A stretch of 64,000 nucleotides of DNA from Branchiostoma floridae (GCF_000003815.2 NC_049987.1:21916125-21980124); one strand, 5' to 3'. Counted from the first letter of the stretch, positions 1-12,309 are shown. Numbers and translations: made by a program. The notes: generated by a model from the letters alone, not told the origin.

Positions 1-850
1 CATATACAGCATAACATAGCAAAATATATATGACTAGTATGAGAACCAGCATGCTGATTTAGTTCAGCTTTATTGGATTTTCATTAACATTGACCCCAAC
101 TTGCTAATTTTCACCCATCAGCCGGGGGATTGGAGTTCGACAGAAGTCGGTTCTCCCGTCGTTGACACTAACGCTTCCCGACGTGCGATTAACTAACCAG
201 AACGAGGAAGCGATGATATATCATCGCCGCTGCAGACTCGGCGACTCTATTGATTGTCTCCCCCGCCAGGCTCCGTATCTCCACAGGCCATTCCTCCAGG
301 AGGAGTCGGTAATAATGGTCGCCACGACAACATTCATCTCCGCGGCTGGGAAAATTGCACTCAGCCATTTTCAGTCAATGCCACTGTCTTTGTTATCGAC
401 TCCGCCAAGGCAGGGGATGTTACATTCGTGATTCTAGATCTCAATCCATTTTCAGCCATTTTCTTACTGCGATATGATAAAGTATAGGTTCATGATACTT
501 TTCTGTAATGTGAAAACTTTAACCAGTGTCTCAGCAATCAGTTAGTAAAACATCCTGATTAATGGCAATAATGATAACATATCCTTGCCCCAAAGCTAAT
601 TACAAGGTGGTATACAATGTGTAGATGCTAATTATAAACAGAAAAGAGAAATGGACTATATTAATATAATTGAATTAAAGGCAAAATTGATAACAGGGTT
701 GAGGGTTGAAATTTTTTTTCCTTTACCTAGACAGTGCAGTGTGGTTAAGGTCTGGGAAAACCCATTTGGGGTGTTCAAAAAATACATGTTGCAGTTAAGT
801 GTGGACTCTAAGTTTTTGTCATAAAGTGTCTTATAGCAAGTCGATAATTT
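1..850. other. Unassigned sequence
   Basis: No gene could be supported here. Between about 130 and 450 the composition is GC-richer than its surroundings, and two overlapping frames stay open on the plus strand (162-431 and 254-487). Neither has a recognisable domain, and no convincing splice sites frame them. A decayed exon is possible but unproven. Confidence 0.4.
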
Positions 851-863
851 ATGCAGATTTTTA

Positions 864-882
864 TGACGTCATGATGACGTCA
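864..882. promoter_or_regulatory. Two tandem CRE palindromes
   Basis: The perfect 8-bp palindrome TGACGTCA occurs at 864-871 and again at 875-882, separated by three bases. TGACGTCA is the consensus full CRE bound by CREB/ATF bZIP dimers. A third copy lies 570 bp downstream at 1439-1446, next to a possible transcription start region. Binding is inference. Confidence 0.4.
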
Positions 883-1438
883 TCAAGTATTATGGGGCCA
901 CGCCCATTTTCATAAAAAATGAACCTACAGGCTGGGGATTGGAGATAAGTCAATGGAATCTCTTGTAATATGTCCATAATAGTGATGGCAAGCCATACAA
1001 ATTCGTTTTTTATCAGATTTCCAAATACTGATTTTTAACGAATTTTTTTGTGTGAATTTTTATTGCCCCCGATGCCCCCAGCCCTGGGGGACTCAAATAG
1101 CACCGCATCGTTTCGGCCGAATTTGAAGCTTTAGTTTTGAGGGTTAACTCCACAAAAATGACTCTTTTTCCCTTGTTTTATGATTAGTTTTACCATGGGT
1201 TCGTCGCAAAAATCATTTATCTATCGTAGTTGTAACATATTTCCCCTTCAGGGGCCGTAAAAGAGCCAAAATCGCCGGGTTTTGGCCTGCATTCCATAGG
1301 CCCCGCTCACTTCCGGTAAAATGCGAGGTCATTGACCTTTCAGCACGCAGAAGCACAACAGAAATGGCGCGATTTGCAAATCCAAGCCGGGGGTGACTCC
1401 GCAAAACCTGCCAGCCCGAAATAAACAACAACACGCGA

Positions 1439-1478
1439 TGACGTCACGGCCATGCCGCAGCCAAGATGGCGGACTCGG
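1439..1478 (+). promoter_or_regulatory. CRE plus YY1-type ATG in a CpG-rich patch (candidate first exon)
   Basis: A CRE palindrome (1439-1446) is followed 20 bases later by CAAGATGGCGGAC, which resembles the YY1 motif found over start codons of many animal housekeeping genes. The ATG at 1466 has a good context and reads Met-Ala-Asp-Ser. It then meets GTGAGA, a plausible splice donor, at 1478. If not spliced, the frame runs 36 codons to a TAG. The patch from about 1250 to 1540 is rich in CpG. This looks like a bidirectional or housekeeping promoter with a tiny first coding exon, but no downstream exon was identified, so the gene is unknown. Confidence 0.35.
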
Positions 1479-2374
1479 TGAGAGGCGAAACCCGCCGAGC
1501 GCTTTGTGGCGAAGTTTGGGCCGGAAAACGGCCGTATACAGGGATATGTCCTACAAAGTATTGTAGGACAAGTCTTTAGGATTATTCTGATGCCTTTTGG
1601 AGACACTCTATCCGTTTTTTCTGGAGATACGGACTTGTTTTTGATGCCGGACCCTCACGTCCCTTTGTTATGCCATGCCGCCACATGATCCGAGAAAAAA
1701 TTATACACATGTGCGCCCACGATTTCCACAGTTGTCGGGACGAAAACAGCTAGCTTCTGCGGGGCTTGATTGGGATAGATAGCCCCGAGAAAGGAGATGG
1801 CCGAATGTGGTATGGAATAATTCAGCAAATTGTTGAGTAATTTTTCGTCGTAGTCAAGGGTCGGAGCACTAAACTTTAAAGCTTTTGTATGTTTGCCCAG
1901 ACGGTTACATATTTTACGTAAGTTCAACATTGTATTTGCAAAATATCGACAATCTGCATGTTGTAATGTTTGTCGGAAGTTATTCTTCAACTACTCGATG
2001 TGTAAAGATATTTGCCGTGTCGTCGGTCCGAAATGTTACGTTACTATGTAATGGCCATCCAAGAAAGAAAGCCGTTACTTACAGCAAGGAACTTTTATCT
2101 TTGGTTACAGTGAAGATTGAAAACATTGAATCTATTACAATAAAAATGAACGCTACCGTTACTGGTCTTTTGTCATACTTGTTCACATATCAGTGCAGTC
2201 AAGCCGTTGGTTACGTTGCTATCCAAGAATGAAGAAATAAAGCCATTGCAGTTGACGCTAGATCGGAGTTTGCACGGGCACTAAATTTATTAAATTTAAA
2301 ATAAAAATGAATGTTACTGAATGAAACTTTTCTTCACACCAGAACAGTTTGTTTTATTGAATGAATGAATATAT

Positions 2375-2503
2375 TTATTTTATATACAAATAATCAGGGA
2401 ATTCCTCTTCTTTCTTGAGATAGCTGTGAAGATCCTCTGTGGGTCTGTCGTCATCCACATAACGTAGCCTGATTGGTCCAGTCGCCTCTTGTTTTCGCGC
2501 CAT
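2375..2503 (-). CDS. Small ORF, 42 residues, unknown
   Basis: On the minus strand an ATG in strong context (CCCATGG) opens a 42-codon frame ending in TAA, with AATAAA-like sequence overlapping and following the stop. The composition looks coding: charged and balanced, with the segment LRYVDDDRPTEDLHSYLKKE in its middle and no low complexity. It could be an independent small protein, a terminal exon (an AG lies shortly upstream, after an in-frame TGA), or a retroposed fragment. No family is recognised. Confidence 0.3.
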   Translation of the reverse strand: MARKQEATGPIRLRYVDDDRPTEDLHSYLKKEEEFPDYLYIK

Positions 2504-3000
2504 GGGACAGCTGGGCTGCCCTCAAGGGGCGGAGCAGGCTGTTCTCAATAATGCCCCAGTTTCCAGGGGGGTGAAAAACAATTTTCTCTTCAATTTATGG
2601 GTCAAATTGTGTCATTGGTGTGAAAAACACCAAAGATAATCAAAATAGACCTAAAGAAACACCACTTCTGATGGAATAAAATTATTTTCAAGATATGCCA
2701 CAGGATGGGTTTACTCCAACCTTAAATTAACATGAATAAATCTAAATCAACTTTTGATAATTTTAAGTTTGTTCAAATGCAAAAATAACAGTACCATATT
2801 TCTTTATGATGCCTGTTTCACGCTCAGCTAACTGATAGATAAACACCGTCAGACATTAATCATACACGAATGGCTCCTATGATTTATGCTTGTAGGGTGA
2901 CCTCAGCTTTATTGGTAAGCCCAGTCCGACCATATTGCCAGCAGTGTTCTAATGGCTCATCACTGAATGCATTGTTGCATGTGAGTCTTACATACGAACC

Positions 3001-3496
3001 TACTGTAAATGCACTTTAAAGTTTAAGTTTGCGGAGATTGAATTTTGCGGTAGAGAGGAAATAATGTGTTTGCGGTAATTTTGAGTTTGTGGTAATGCTT
3101 TAGTCATATACTGTAGAGTAATGGAAACATTGACGCCTATGTGGACAGCCACCTGCTAGCGACTGGGCAGGGTTGCTACAGATGAACAAAACAGTCACTT
3201 TTGGCAGTGCTGGACAGGTCAATTGTTGCTGATCTAGCGTTATTTACCCTCTGAATATGTAGCACTTCTTAATCATTAAGAACATGTATTCAATGTTCGA
3301 AGATCTGTATTCACCGTAACAGATGCCTCCCACACATCACAATACTGCACGATATACAATACGTAACACTTACATGTTGCGGTTAGACAAGAGATAGGTG
3401 AGAAGACAGATTTTTAAAAAAATGTTAAATTTAAAACAAAAACTGTGAACATACATTTGTACATTGTAAACCCGGCGCAAACATTTCTGCATCTAC
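3001..3496. repeat. Possible MITE with TGTAAATGCA-type ends
   Basis: The left end reads TACTGTAAATGCA and is followed by 'tttgcgg' motifs. Near 3470-3496 'gcgcaaacatttctgcat' appears, the complement of the type of end seen in the better-preserved copy at 15405-15625. Boundaries are approximate and the pairing is weak. Confidence 0.35.
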
Positions 3497-4219
3497 CGGG
3501 CTTTTAGCCTGAGGCATGCGTAATGGCATCATTTGGACGCACTTTTCTTAAAATAACATATTAAGAAATTGGACACACTAGATGCCCTTAAACTGGGGAG
3601 CAGATCTTCTAACAAGCATGAAATTCTGATTGATCATGGAAGCCACTAGGTTGTTTGTGGTCAGTCTTCTACTCTGCACTATGGAAGGTAGATGCCCCCG
3701 GACCCCCCTACAATAGTGGTGTCTATATCACTTACCATGACACACCAAGAAATTTGGACCCCCATAATAAAGCCCTAGCTAAAAGCCTGGCATCTACAGT
3801 ATTGCGCTGTTATCTGCAGGCGATCGTTACTACTGTCCGCGGGGCGCCACGTGAACGGGAAACACCGTAAAACTGGGGTAATAACTCAGGGATTTTACCG
3901 AGTCAGTCTGGGCCGCTTCACGATAAAACTAAAAATGGTAATGTTGTTTAATTCATCAAATTGATTATTTTCCTTCACTCATCTTCCAATAAAACTGTTT
4001 AGATAGGAGCCTTCATTGTAAATAATTGTCAACTAATCAAATAATTACGTGACTGTCTGGCACCAGACCAAAAGGATAAAAGATTTGATGGGTATAGTTT
4101 TTTAGGTTGGAGATTTTTGATTATCATTAACTGTATGCAAGGCTTAGGTATTACATGTGATTGAACAAGATACAGCATTCTGCCTATGCATGCATGCAAA
4201 GCTAGCTATAGCTGTGTAG

Positions 4220-5490
4220 CCCCGAAGGGCATCTCTACAAAAAAACAAGCTCATTAATCCAAACACAGATAATGATATCTACCAACACAGACGAATGTTC
4301 AAACAAATACAGGAAGTTAGATACATCTACAATGTAAGTTAGAAAAGTTGGTGTGTCGTGCCGAAGGGCTTCTCTACTTACTCATTAATCTTCACACAGA
4401 CACAAATGTAAGGATCTCTAATTTTACACAAATGAACTTTCAAGCTGTATGTCAAACAGCGAATTAAAGATATGTATCAGCAAAACCGGTGTGTTTTAAG
4501 GGATTTTTTTTCAATGCAAAGCCATTTGACTACTTCTAAGCAACAAACTAAGTTCATCAAGTTGATGGACGATGGAAATTGCCAGGAGATAGCATTGAAC
4601 ATAAGTGTTGAAGGCTTGAAGATGTACAGTCAGAGTCAGACTGACTGTACATGGGAAACAGTTGCCATCAACAGAGTTCATAGTTTGGCAGTCCGAGGAA
4701 TAAATCTGTTATAGCGCCAAGTGGCCAGGAGATAGCAATGAACACTTGTTTCGAAGGCTTGAAGATTGTACCAGGTACATATAGGGACGGAAACAGTTGT
4801 CATCAAGAGAGTTCATAGGGTGACAGTCTGTAGAGAAAAGCTCTTGTAGCACAGAAGGGCCAGGAGATAGCGGCCAACATTAGTTTTGAACTTCGAAGGC
4901 TGTATCTGTATCTATATAACCGGTATAACCGCCCTTCGGTGTAACGCACCGGATTCACAGGCATGCAGCATGGCAGTAGCTGGTTATATTACACTGAACG
5001 ACTGTATAGTAGGAGGGAAACAGTTGTCATGGAGAGAGTTTGGCAGTCTATGGAGTAAAGCTGTGGTAGTGCCGAAGGGCGTCTCTACCACTCATTAATC
5101 CCCACAAAGATAGAGATATCCCGTACCAACACTTTTGCTTCAAAGGCTTTAACTTTAAGATTGTATAGCATACGTAGGATGGAAACATTTGTCATTAACA
5201 GAGTTCACAGTTTGGCAGTCCACCAGGAAAAACTTGTAGCGCCAAGGGGTGTCTCTACCGCTCATTAATCCCTACACAGATATGGATCTCCTGTACCAGC
5301 ACTTCAAAACATTTGCTTCGAAGGCTTTAACTTTAAGATTATATAGTATACATAGGATGGAAACATTTGTCATTAAGAGAGTTCATAGTTTGGCAGTCCA
5401 CAGAGAAAAACTTGTATCGCCAAGAGGCGTCTCTACCACTCATTAATCCCCACACAGATAGAGATCTCCTGTACCAACACTCCAGATTAT
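4220..5490. repeat. Degenerate minisatellite, unit about 140-180 bp
   Basis: A recurring unit contains 'gccgaagggc', then 'tctctac', then 'ctcattaatc', then a stretch with 'ttcgaaggctt', 'ggaaacatttgtcatta' and 'gagttcatagtttggcagtc'. The TCTCTAC anchor occurs at 4232, 4371, 5082, 5252 and 5430. The last three are 170 and 178 bp apart. Between 4470 and 5060 the units are rearranged or shortened (around 4715 and 4848). Several ORFs of 60-80 codons here are by-products of the repeat. Confidence 0.7.
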
Positions 5491-5688
5491 CTCTGCCTGC
5501 CTGCCTTCAGCTGGAGCCCCCTCCTGGGCACCCTGCACCTATCCTGGGTCAGCGGCTGGCTGGGAACAGATAACAACAGCCCAGGGGACTCTCCAAACTT
5601 TTTCCCTCATCAATGATCCTCAAACAGCTACTTCAAACTATCAAAGCCGTTTTTCCTTGTTGGACCAGTCCATGAAAACCTGAACTGA

Positions 5689-6029
5689 AACAAGAAAGCT
5701 TCTGAAAAAGCTGGCCGGTGCGTATTTTGGAAAAAGCCTGGATGTTAAACAAAATCACACGAAAAAAGAGTTTTTAAACATCGAATTACTGAATTGGTCT
5801 TTCTTCTATTAAAAAAACACTACATGAGATTTGTCTAACAACAACAAAAAATTTAGCAAGTGGGGTTCGAACCTACGATCTACGGAAGATAGGTACCGTG
5901 CTGTAGACCGCTCGGCCACGCTGGCTCGATTACGCAATAGCACGTATAGAAGGGCTATTTGGTTAAAGTGACCGATTCATGCATCCATCCATCCATCCAT
6001 GCATCCATACAACCGCTTCTCCCGTCTCA
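5689..6029 (-). repeat. tRNA-derived SINE, copy 1
   Basis: On the minus strand, 5925-5856 resembles a tRNA. An A-box-like TGGCCGAGCGG lies near 5908-5918 and a B-box GGTTCGAACC near 5863-5873, with about 35 bases between. Sequence on both sides is shared with the copy at 12310-12642, including the tail 'gctggccggtgcgtatttt' at 5711-5729 (plus strand). The shared unit of about 340 bp shows that this is a dispersed SINE and not a functional tRNA. A (CATC)n tract at 5983-6008 interrupts this copy. Confidence 0.75.
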
Positions 6030-6123
6030 TAGCCGGTGCTACGCACCGGCAAAAATCAGAGAAACTGGATTTTGGACCGATTCATGTGGTTTGGGGCTTA
6101 CAAAAAAGTGAAAGTCCTTCCCG

Positions 6124-6390
6124 CGCCTGATTGCGCATAGGGCGGCACCCATCTCTGTTTCAGTAGCCCTGGACCTCACAACTTTGTGCAATCACTACAG
6201 CAGGTCCACAGCTAGTCCACTGGTAGTGGCGTGTGTTCAACTTCCATACTCTTTCCCAAATGCTGAGTGCTAAGCAGAGAAAGCAGCATATACCTTTTTT
6301 TAAGTCTTTGGTATGACTCGGCCGGGGATCGAACTCACGACCTACAGAATGTAAGGAGAACACTCTACCCACTCGGCCATTACAGGTCCA
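6124..6390 (-). repeat. Second tRNA-derived SINE family
   Basis: On the minus strand a tRNA-like head occupies 6390-6306: A box TGGCCGAGTGG, B box GAGTTCGATCC. It is followed by a non-tRNA body to about 6124 containing 'gattgcacaaagttgtgagg' and 'gagatgggtgccgccctat'. This architecture is typical of tRNA-headed SINEs with a conserved central domain. It differs in sequence from the SINE just upstream, so two families lie side by side. Confidence 0.65.
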
Positions 6391-6409
6391 AGGAAATAAC
6401 AAGAGCGGA

Positions 6410-8300
6410 ACAGAGGAGAGTCAGCGGCTGACTAGCAACAGAATTAACAACAGCCCCCGGGACTCTCCAAACTTTTCCCTGATCAATGAGCCTGCAACAG
6501 CTCCTCCTTTACATCCACAAAGGATTTCAATAAGTGAATAAATGCATCTGCATTCATTGATCAAATGCCAGCTACACTGACATGGTGAAGATAGCTTCAA
6601 ATCCAGTCCTATTTATAGTATTATCTTTAGTCTGCTTTCAACAGTGAGTTCTAACCTGTTGATAAATAAGAATTATTGCAGAAATGCACCTTGTTGTCAT
6701 GTCATAAAAATCTGATGCTTCCCTTGTGTACACTTTGTATAGAATTTCTGCATCAAATTAGGATTTCTAGTAGTTTTTGCAAAACTTCAATCTACATGTA
6801 CATTGTCTCTACTGCTATGTATTAGTATGATGTGCAGACTACTGGGAGGGCTAGACTATACACTCTCAAATATGTGGAATATGTTCCCAGCTGAAGTTTT
6901 ATCTGGATGTGAGAGTTGGTTGATGGCTGGCCTCTGGGCACCAATTCATATCCGTGCGGTTGACGTCAGGAGTCGACATTGAGCGAGCGCTCTTCCACGA
7001 GCTCGATGTGAGAAACTGATACAACAGATTATCTTCAGGCCATGGCAATTACAGAGAGGAGCAAGAGGGATGAGAGTGAGGGTGGGAAAATGTAGAATCC
7101 CATTACAGTCTGTTCAGGTCGACTTCACAACTAACACAACTCAGGGAATTCAAACTTGCTCCAAGGCAGCATGTCTCATTCAAAGTTTGTGAGATGTATA
7201 TGCACAAATGTAATCTGCTTTTAGAGAGGAAGCAGAAGTTTGCAAGGAGTAAACCAGGAAGCCCAACTTTTGCCACGCATTTATTTGGCATTTACATTGT
7301 ACACCATGAAAACTCTTACCTAAGTAGGAAGTTCTTTTCTGTCATAAACTCACATGTGTATAAAAACATAGAAGCATGAAATACCCTCCAATGCCACCTG
7401 GACTTTGCAAAAGAATTTTTGAGATAGCAGGAAAATGTATGTATGCCTACGAATAAACAGGCATGGTATTACAAATCATCTTAAGCAGTAACAGAAAACC
7501 ACTGAATATAAATGTAAAGCCTTAGGTCCCATGTTTGAGCCACACCTCGAGCATGTTAAAGATCCCACCACACTTATTAGAGTTAAAGTATGCATGTACG
7601 TAGGTCAAATCGTATATATACAAGTTGTGTTATGCCCTACATGGCAATTTACTATTTATGCAAATGAAACCATCATAGATAAAACAAAAAACACTAAGGT
7701 CTCAACAACATGATACTGTTACTGTTACTAGAAGTGCGGCAGATTTCAACCGCTATTACCATTCAAATGTATCAACTTCTCTCCCACCGCTCTAGTGTAA
7801 GGACTAACTCATCTATTATTTAGGCTTATATTATGCTGCTTTATCCCCAATTTTCCCCATGAAGTGGCAGGGAATATTGCAGCCGTTTCTTTCATCACTT
7901 TTCCATACAAGCTAGACAGAGTCTGCCCAAATCTTCATTTTTCATTATAGCAGGTGTCACCGACTGCTTAATTACATATTCATAAAACAAAACCAGAGTA
8001 TTGGGAGAATTATAAATATTCCAGCATACACAATAGGGGAATTTCACACGTTGTTAAATTCTATAAATACCAAATGTAAATGCCATACACACCCTTGAAT
8101 CCTTGACAATGAATTCTCTTTCCTGAATTAAGTTTTGGCAGCAAAATTTACTAGGACAAAATCCAGCTCCTAGCTCATCTCCAGTCTCAAACTTCACAAG
8201 ATCATTTGGCGACCAAGAAAATCTGATCTACAGTTTGTAGACAGCTGGCATTTATATTTATAGTGTAGACAGGATACAGTAATTTGCAAACGGCAAAAAC
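6410..8300. other. Intergenic, no gene seen
   Basis: AT-rich sequence with only short shadow ORFs (60-70 codons). No domain, paired splice sites or strong repeat was recognised. Confidence 0.5.
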
Positions 8301-8424
8301 TGTGAACCAACAAGTGGTCACAGTGGCTACTAGTAGGTGGCAACTTGAACAGGTGGTCCTGGCCTTCTGAACAAGTGGTCACTTACAGTTAGTTATGCAT
8401 GTTTGAATGTACTGTGTACATTCA

Positions 8425-8600
8425 TATCAATGGCCAGATGGCCCTTATGTAGAGGTGGTTACATGATGTACATGTTTGACTGTACATGTGTATCAATGGT
8501 CAGGTGGTCCTGATGTAGAGGTGGTCACTAGTACAGCTTTGACTGTATATCAATGGCCAGCTGGTCCTTACCTAGAGGTGGTCACTTGTACAGTATTGTA
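8425..8600. repeat. Minisatellite, unit about 57-66 bp
   Basis: The motif 'tatcaatggcca...gatgtagaggtggtcac...ttgactgta' starts at 8425, 8491 and 8548. Upstream at 8305-8400, related 'aagtggtcac' and 'aggtggtcctgg' motifs suggest further decayed units. Confidence 0.6.
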
Positions 8601-9009
8601 GTTGTACAGGTTGAACTGAATTCAGATCTGTAGACCATGATTTCAGAGCAGTGTCTACAGCCATACCTGTAGACTAAGGCATGTGGGAACTCATCAGGCT
8701 TCCTAAATCCTCACATAAAGCCCTGATTCTCTACATCTTGGCAAAAGACCAACATCAAGCCCTGAGGATCCTAGAGTTACCCAACCTGGTTCTGGATAAA
8801 ATCAAATACATGAAATGGATGCTGTTTTTCCCAAAAAAAATCCTTTCGGGCATGGCTGATCAAGAAACAAGTCAAGATGTTACTCAAATTCTTCCAAAAA
8901 CCTGGATTCATTTATTTCAGCTTTATCAAATTGGATTCTACAGAGACCACATGATTTTTTAGCTCTATCAGTATTGTTACATGTTATCTAAGTTTGCAAA
9001 GCCAAGCCA

Positions 9010-9056
9010 AGAGAGAGAGAGAAGGAGAGAGAGAGAGAGAGAGGGAGGGAGAGATA
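9010..9056. repeat. GA-rich simple repeat
   Basis: Near-continuous (GA)n with GGAG interruptions; a polypurine tract. Confidence 0.8.
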
Positions 9057-9607
9057 TCATAGAGAGATTGTGAAGGTAGTGCAACATGATCAACAGATGG
9101 AAAGTCTTTACACCCATGCTTAGTAATCTCTATGCGTCCATGTGGACAAGCTCAGAGTTAAGATAAATGTACTTTTGCAGCATTAAATGTATGTGAATTT
9201 TCCTAGTGCTTTCCTTGAGAAGCTTTTAAAGTAAAAATGTAGAGCACTTCAAAGATATATAGGACATTGCAAAAACACAAATAAAATACTGAGCCAAACC
9301 CAACATATGCTTATAGAGTAGCCCCCTTCCCATTAGTTGGCAATCTCTGAACATGGAATCCTTGAATTCATAGTTAGAATATGATGCAAGATATAAAAGT
9401 TGAAATACTATCATTTCAAAAACATCAAAACACACCAAACAATAAAATTTTCAAAGAAATTCATTGAGCGATCTGTCAAATCTTTGGCTGCTCAGCTATA
9501 AGCCTCCAGTGAAAATGGAGTACTATTAATCATTGTCATTGTCATTGTCAGTATTACATGAACATTTGCTTAGGTTTAAAATGTGTTCACATCTGTTGAG
9601 CATGATT

Positions 9608-9737
9608 TCTCCAAGCAGAGGTTCAGCTCCGGCTTTCAATTTTGTACAGTTTTCTTCATGTCCACTGACCAGTACAAAATATAAAGAATGCCTATAAACA
9701 CGTCAAAAATAGTCGGAGCCAAACCTCTGTTTGGAGA
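9608..9737. repeat. MITE family D, copy 1
   Basis: The left end 'tctccaagcagaggttcagc' is the inverse of the right end 'gccaaacctctgtttggaga', giving terminal inverted repeats of about 22 bp on a 130-bp element. The same ends flank an element at 31525-31711. No coding capacity. Confidence 0.65.
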
Positions 9738-10559
9738 GTACACTATGCTTGGATCTAAAAAAGGATGGTAAAGCATAAGATCATCTACGCTGTCTGTATG
9801 AGGTACAATAGAAAGTCGTGCGTTCCGTTGGCACTATTTTTCCAGTCCGAGGCATTTAAATCACCCCACCAGCTGCAGGAAACATTGATTTCAGATTTCC
9901 CCCCATCACCAGGAACTGCTGCTGCTGGTACAGCCAAATTGCTTCCCTTAAAAATTGATGTTAGTCATAGGAGCAGTAAGAGATGACTTACGGCCTGTTT
10001 CAGTAGTACTTTTACTGTGACGGGGTAGGTTTCTGAATTTTGCAGTTCCCTGTCTTTGGTGTGTCTGTCTGTCTTTGTGTTTGTGTCTCTGGATATTTGT
10101 GGTTAGCATTAGTTTAGAACCTCTTGGGAGGGTTGTAATGATATCCGGTATATGGATGAAGGTTGGGAAGGCAAAGTTCAAGGTCAAATTTGGGCTTCCT
10201 TGTGTGTGAACTTGGTACTGCATCCAAATCTTTTCACAACACGTTTCAACAAGCAACTACTCTTAAAGCCTTTAAACAGTCTCTGATATCATAACACTGA
10301 CATCTGACCTCTGATCCCAATGACTTTTCAATTACCTTATGATTTTTGTGATGTTGAGTTGTTATTGTGTATGAGTTGTTATTAGTAAGTTGCGTATATG
10401 ATTTACTGATCCGAATTGGATTATTCTTTCTTATGTTCAGTCCGATTGATCAGGACAAATGGCAGTGACATCTGACCTCTGACCGCAATGACTGTCCAAT
10501 GACCCTATGAGTTTGTGATCTTGAGTTGTTTTTGTTATTAAGTATGAGTTGTTATTCTT

Positions 10560-10753
10560 TTGAGTTTTCCTAAGTTGCTTGTATGATTTACAAACCCGAA
10601 TTGGATTATTGCTTTGTTATGTTCAATCCTATGTTTGTATTTATCTTTTGTACTTTGAGTTATTATTATTGTTATAGGGCTCCCTTGGAAATCAGTTACC
10701 ACGTTAACTGAAGGGACTACCCTAAAGATCAATAAATAAATAAATAAATAAAT
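10560..10753 (+). mobile_element. Non-LTR retrotransposon 3' end
   Basis: The sequence 'gggctcccttggaaatcagt' (10678-10697), followed by 'gaagggactaccctaaagat' and a tail of (AATA)n to 10753, is typical of the 3' end of CR1/L2-like LINEs, which end in short microsatellite tails. The upstream part from 10000 on includes two diverged copies of 'gacatctgacctctgatc' (near 10300 and 10468) and may be more of the same element. No reverse-transcriptase frame is visible. Confidence 0.5.
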
Positions 10754-11659
10754 CTTTCTTTCTACTTTTTTTTGCACTAACAATGCAGTGTTTTACAATG
10801 TCTTTTCAGACATTGCTACATGTTGGGCACCTTGCATTAAAAAAAAGCTAAAACGAGTAAGTTGGTTATGTCTAAAATTACAAACATTGACAATGAAAAA
10901 ATGAACTCATACCACACTTGTTGCAAAGTTTGATTAGCCCCCTTCCCTTTAGATGATAATCCCTGAACATGTGTATCCCATGTTGCAAGGTTGTAGTCCA
11001 ACAAAAGCGTCACTCGCATTAGAAACATCATCACATGTTCCTCTGAGCCCTTTTGTTTATTTCTCACATCACGAATCATCCTCAAGAATCTTTTGGCCCA
11101 TCAACAGAACCCAGCTGGAAAAGCTATTTAGGTCTCAAAGTACAGGCACAACATCACATGTGAAGTAATATTCACTCTGGGGCATCACAGATTCTCACAT
11201 CCAACTGTGGCTTTCTGTAGGAAAAGGCAAGTCTTTTGATCCAGTTTTATCTTACAGGAAGCATTTCTCCCAGCAGCTGTAACTTTAGTAGGACTGGCAC
11301 TGTTTCTGGCACATGTAGTACATACACTCATACAGTTGCATGGAGTACATACTAGTATAGGACTAAGGTGTAACAGTTGGTTTTGCAATTCTGGGCCACC
11401 TACAAGAACAGACTTCCCTTTGGTTTAAATTGCTGATTTAAGCACGTACATAATTGTGCAAATCAAAATAGAGCAAACTAATTTGAACATTTTGATATGA
11501 TGATGATGATTTGAACATTTGTAACTAATGTTGTGTCACATTATATCTATTGGAGCTCCCAATGTGATTTTTTTTTCTAACCATCCTCACCCCCCTTCCC
11601 CCATCTTTCTGTTTTCTATATTCCAGAGGTAAAAACAAACAAACTAACAGACTAGTAGT

Positions 11660-11870
11660 GAGTAGTACATTTATGAAGATTTCACAATCAGGTAAACAAT
11701 ATTTAGATACAATTCTATCTCCACAACTGGATTAAAAAAAACAGAGATTTACTTCCGGAAGTTTCAAGTGCCACCCATCACTAGAATAAACAGGCAGAAA
11801 AATAATTTTATTCAAATTCAATACAAGTACAGCTAGCTATCTAGTTGTAGAGATTGAATAAAGTATTTGA
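11660..11870. repeat. Dispersed repeat family E, copy 1
   Basis: The series 'tttatgaagatttcacaatc', 'aggtaaacaatatt', 'caattctatctccacaactg', 'gattaaaaaa' is repeated in the same order at 31228-31330. The shared order over about 110 bases indicates a dispersed transposon fragment. Confidence 0.5.
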
Positions 11871-12309
11871 ATAACTTATTGTATAATTTAAATAACTTAA
11901 TATTGCATTTGAATAACAGACTAGTTCTTTACCACTAACAATTTCTCCACCTGGTTTCGAGTAGAGATGACATCTTTGCTGCGGAGTGAAAACACTTGTC
12001 TGTCTGGCCGCTATCTAACAACTCAATTGGGCAGAAGATCAGACAAGGAAAGGTCAAACTTCACATGACCTTCCCAACAGTGGGCTTTCTTGCACAGTGG
12101 TTAATTTGTCTGAGACCTGGAAAGCAAGGGGACCTAACATGTATAATATTGACTGTTTTCTACAGTAGGGTCGTCATTGTCAGAAGGGTCTGCATGCTAC
12201 TACTAGTATTTTCTATTACCGGTAGGCGTAGACAGCCTATTTTCATTTTTGATTTTCCCTTCATCTGGAAAGCAGTCTTGAAGTAATTTGTCATTTTGTG
12301 GCAAAAGTA

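Noticed and set aside
162-487. Possible extracellular-domain exon (frame with NCTQPFSVNATVFVID)
   Set aside because: Suggestive hydrophobic pattern, but no defined family, no clean splice borders and two competing frames.
5856-5925. Functional tRNA gene on the minus strand (also 12482-12552 and 6306-6390)
   Set aside because: The A and B boxes are embedded in longer repeated units and the acceptor and anticodon stems do not pair convincingly; these are SINE heads.
8681-8962. 93-codon ORF starting MWELIRLPKSSHK
   Set aside because: No recognisable family, no splice or promoter support, AT-rich random-looking composition.
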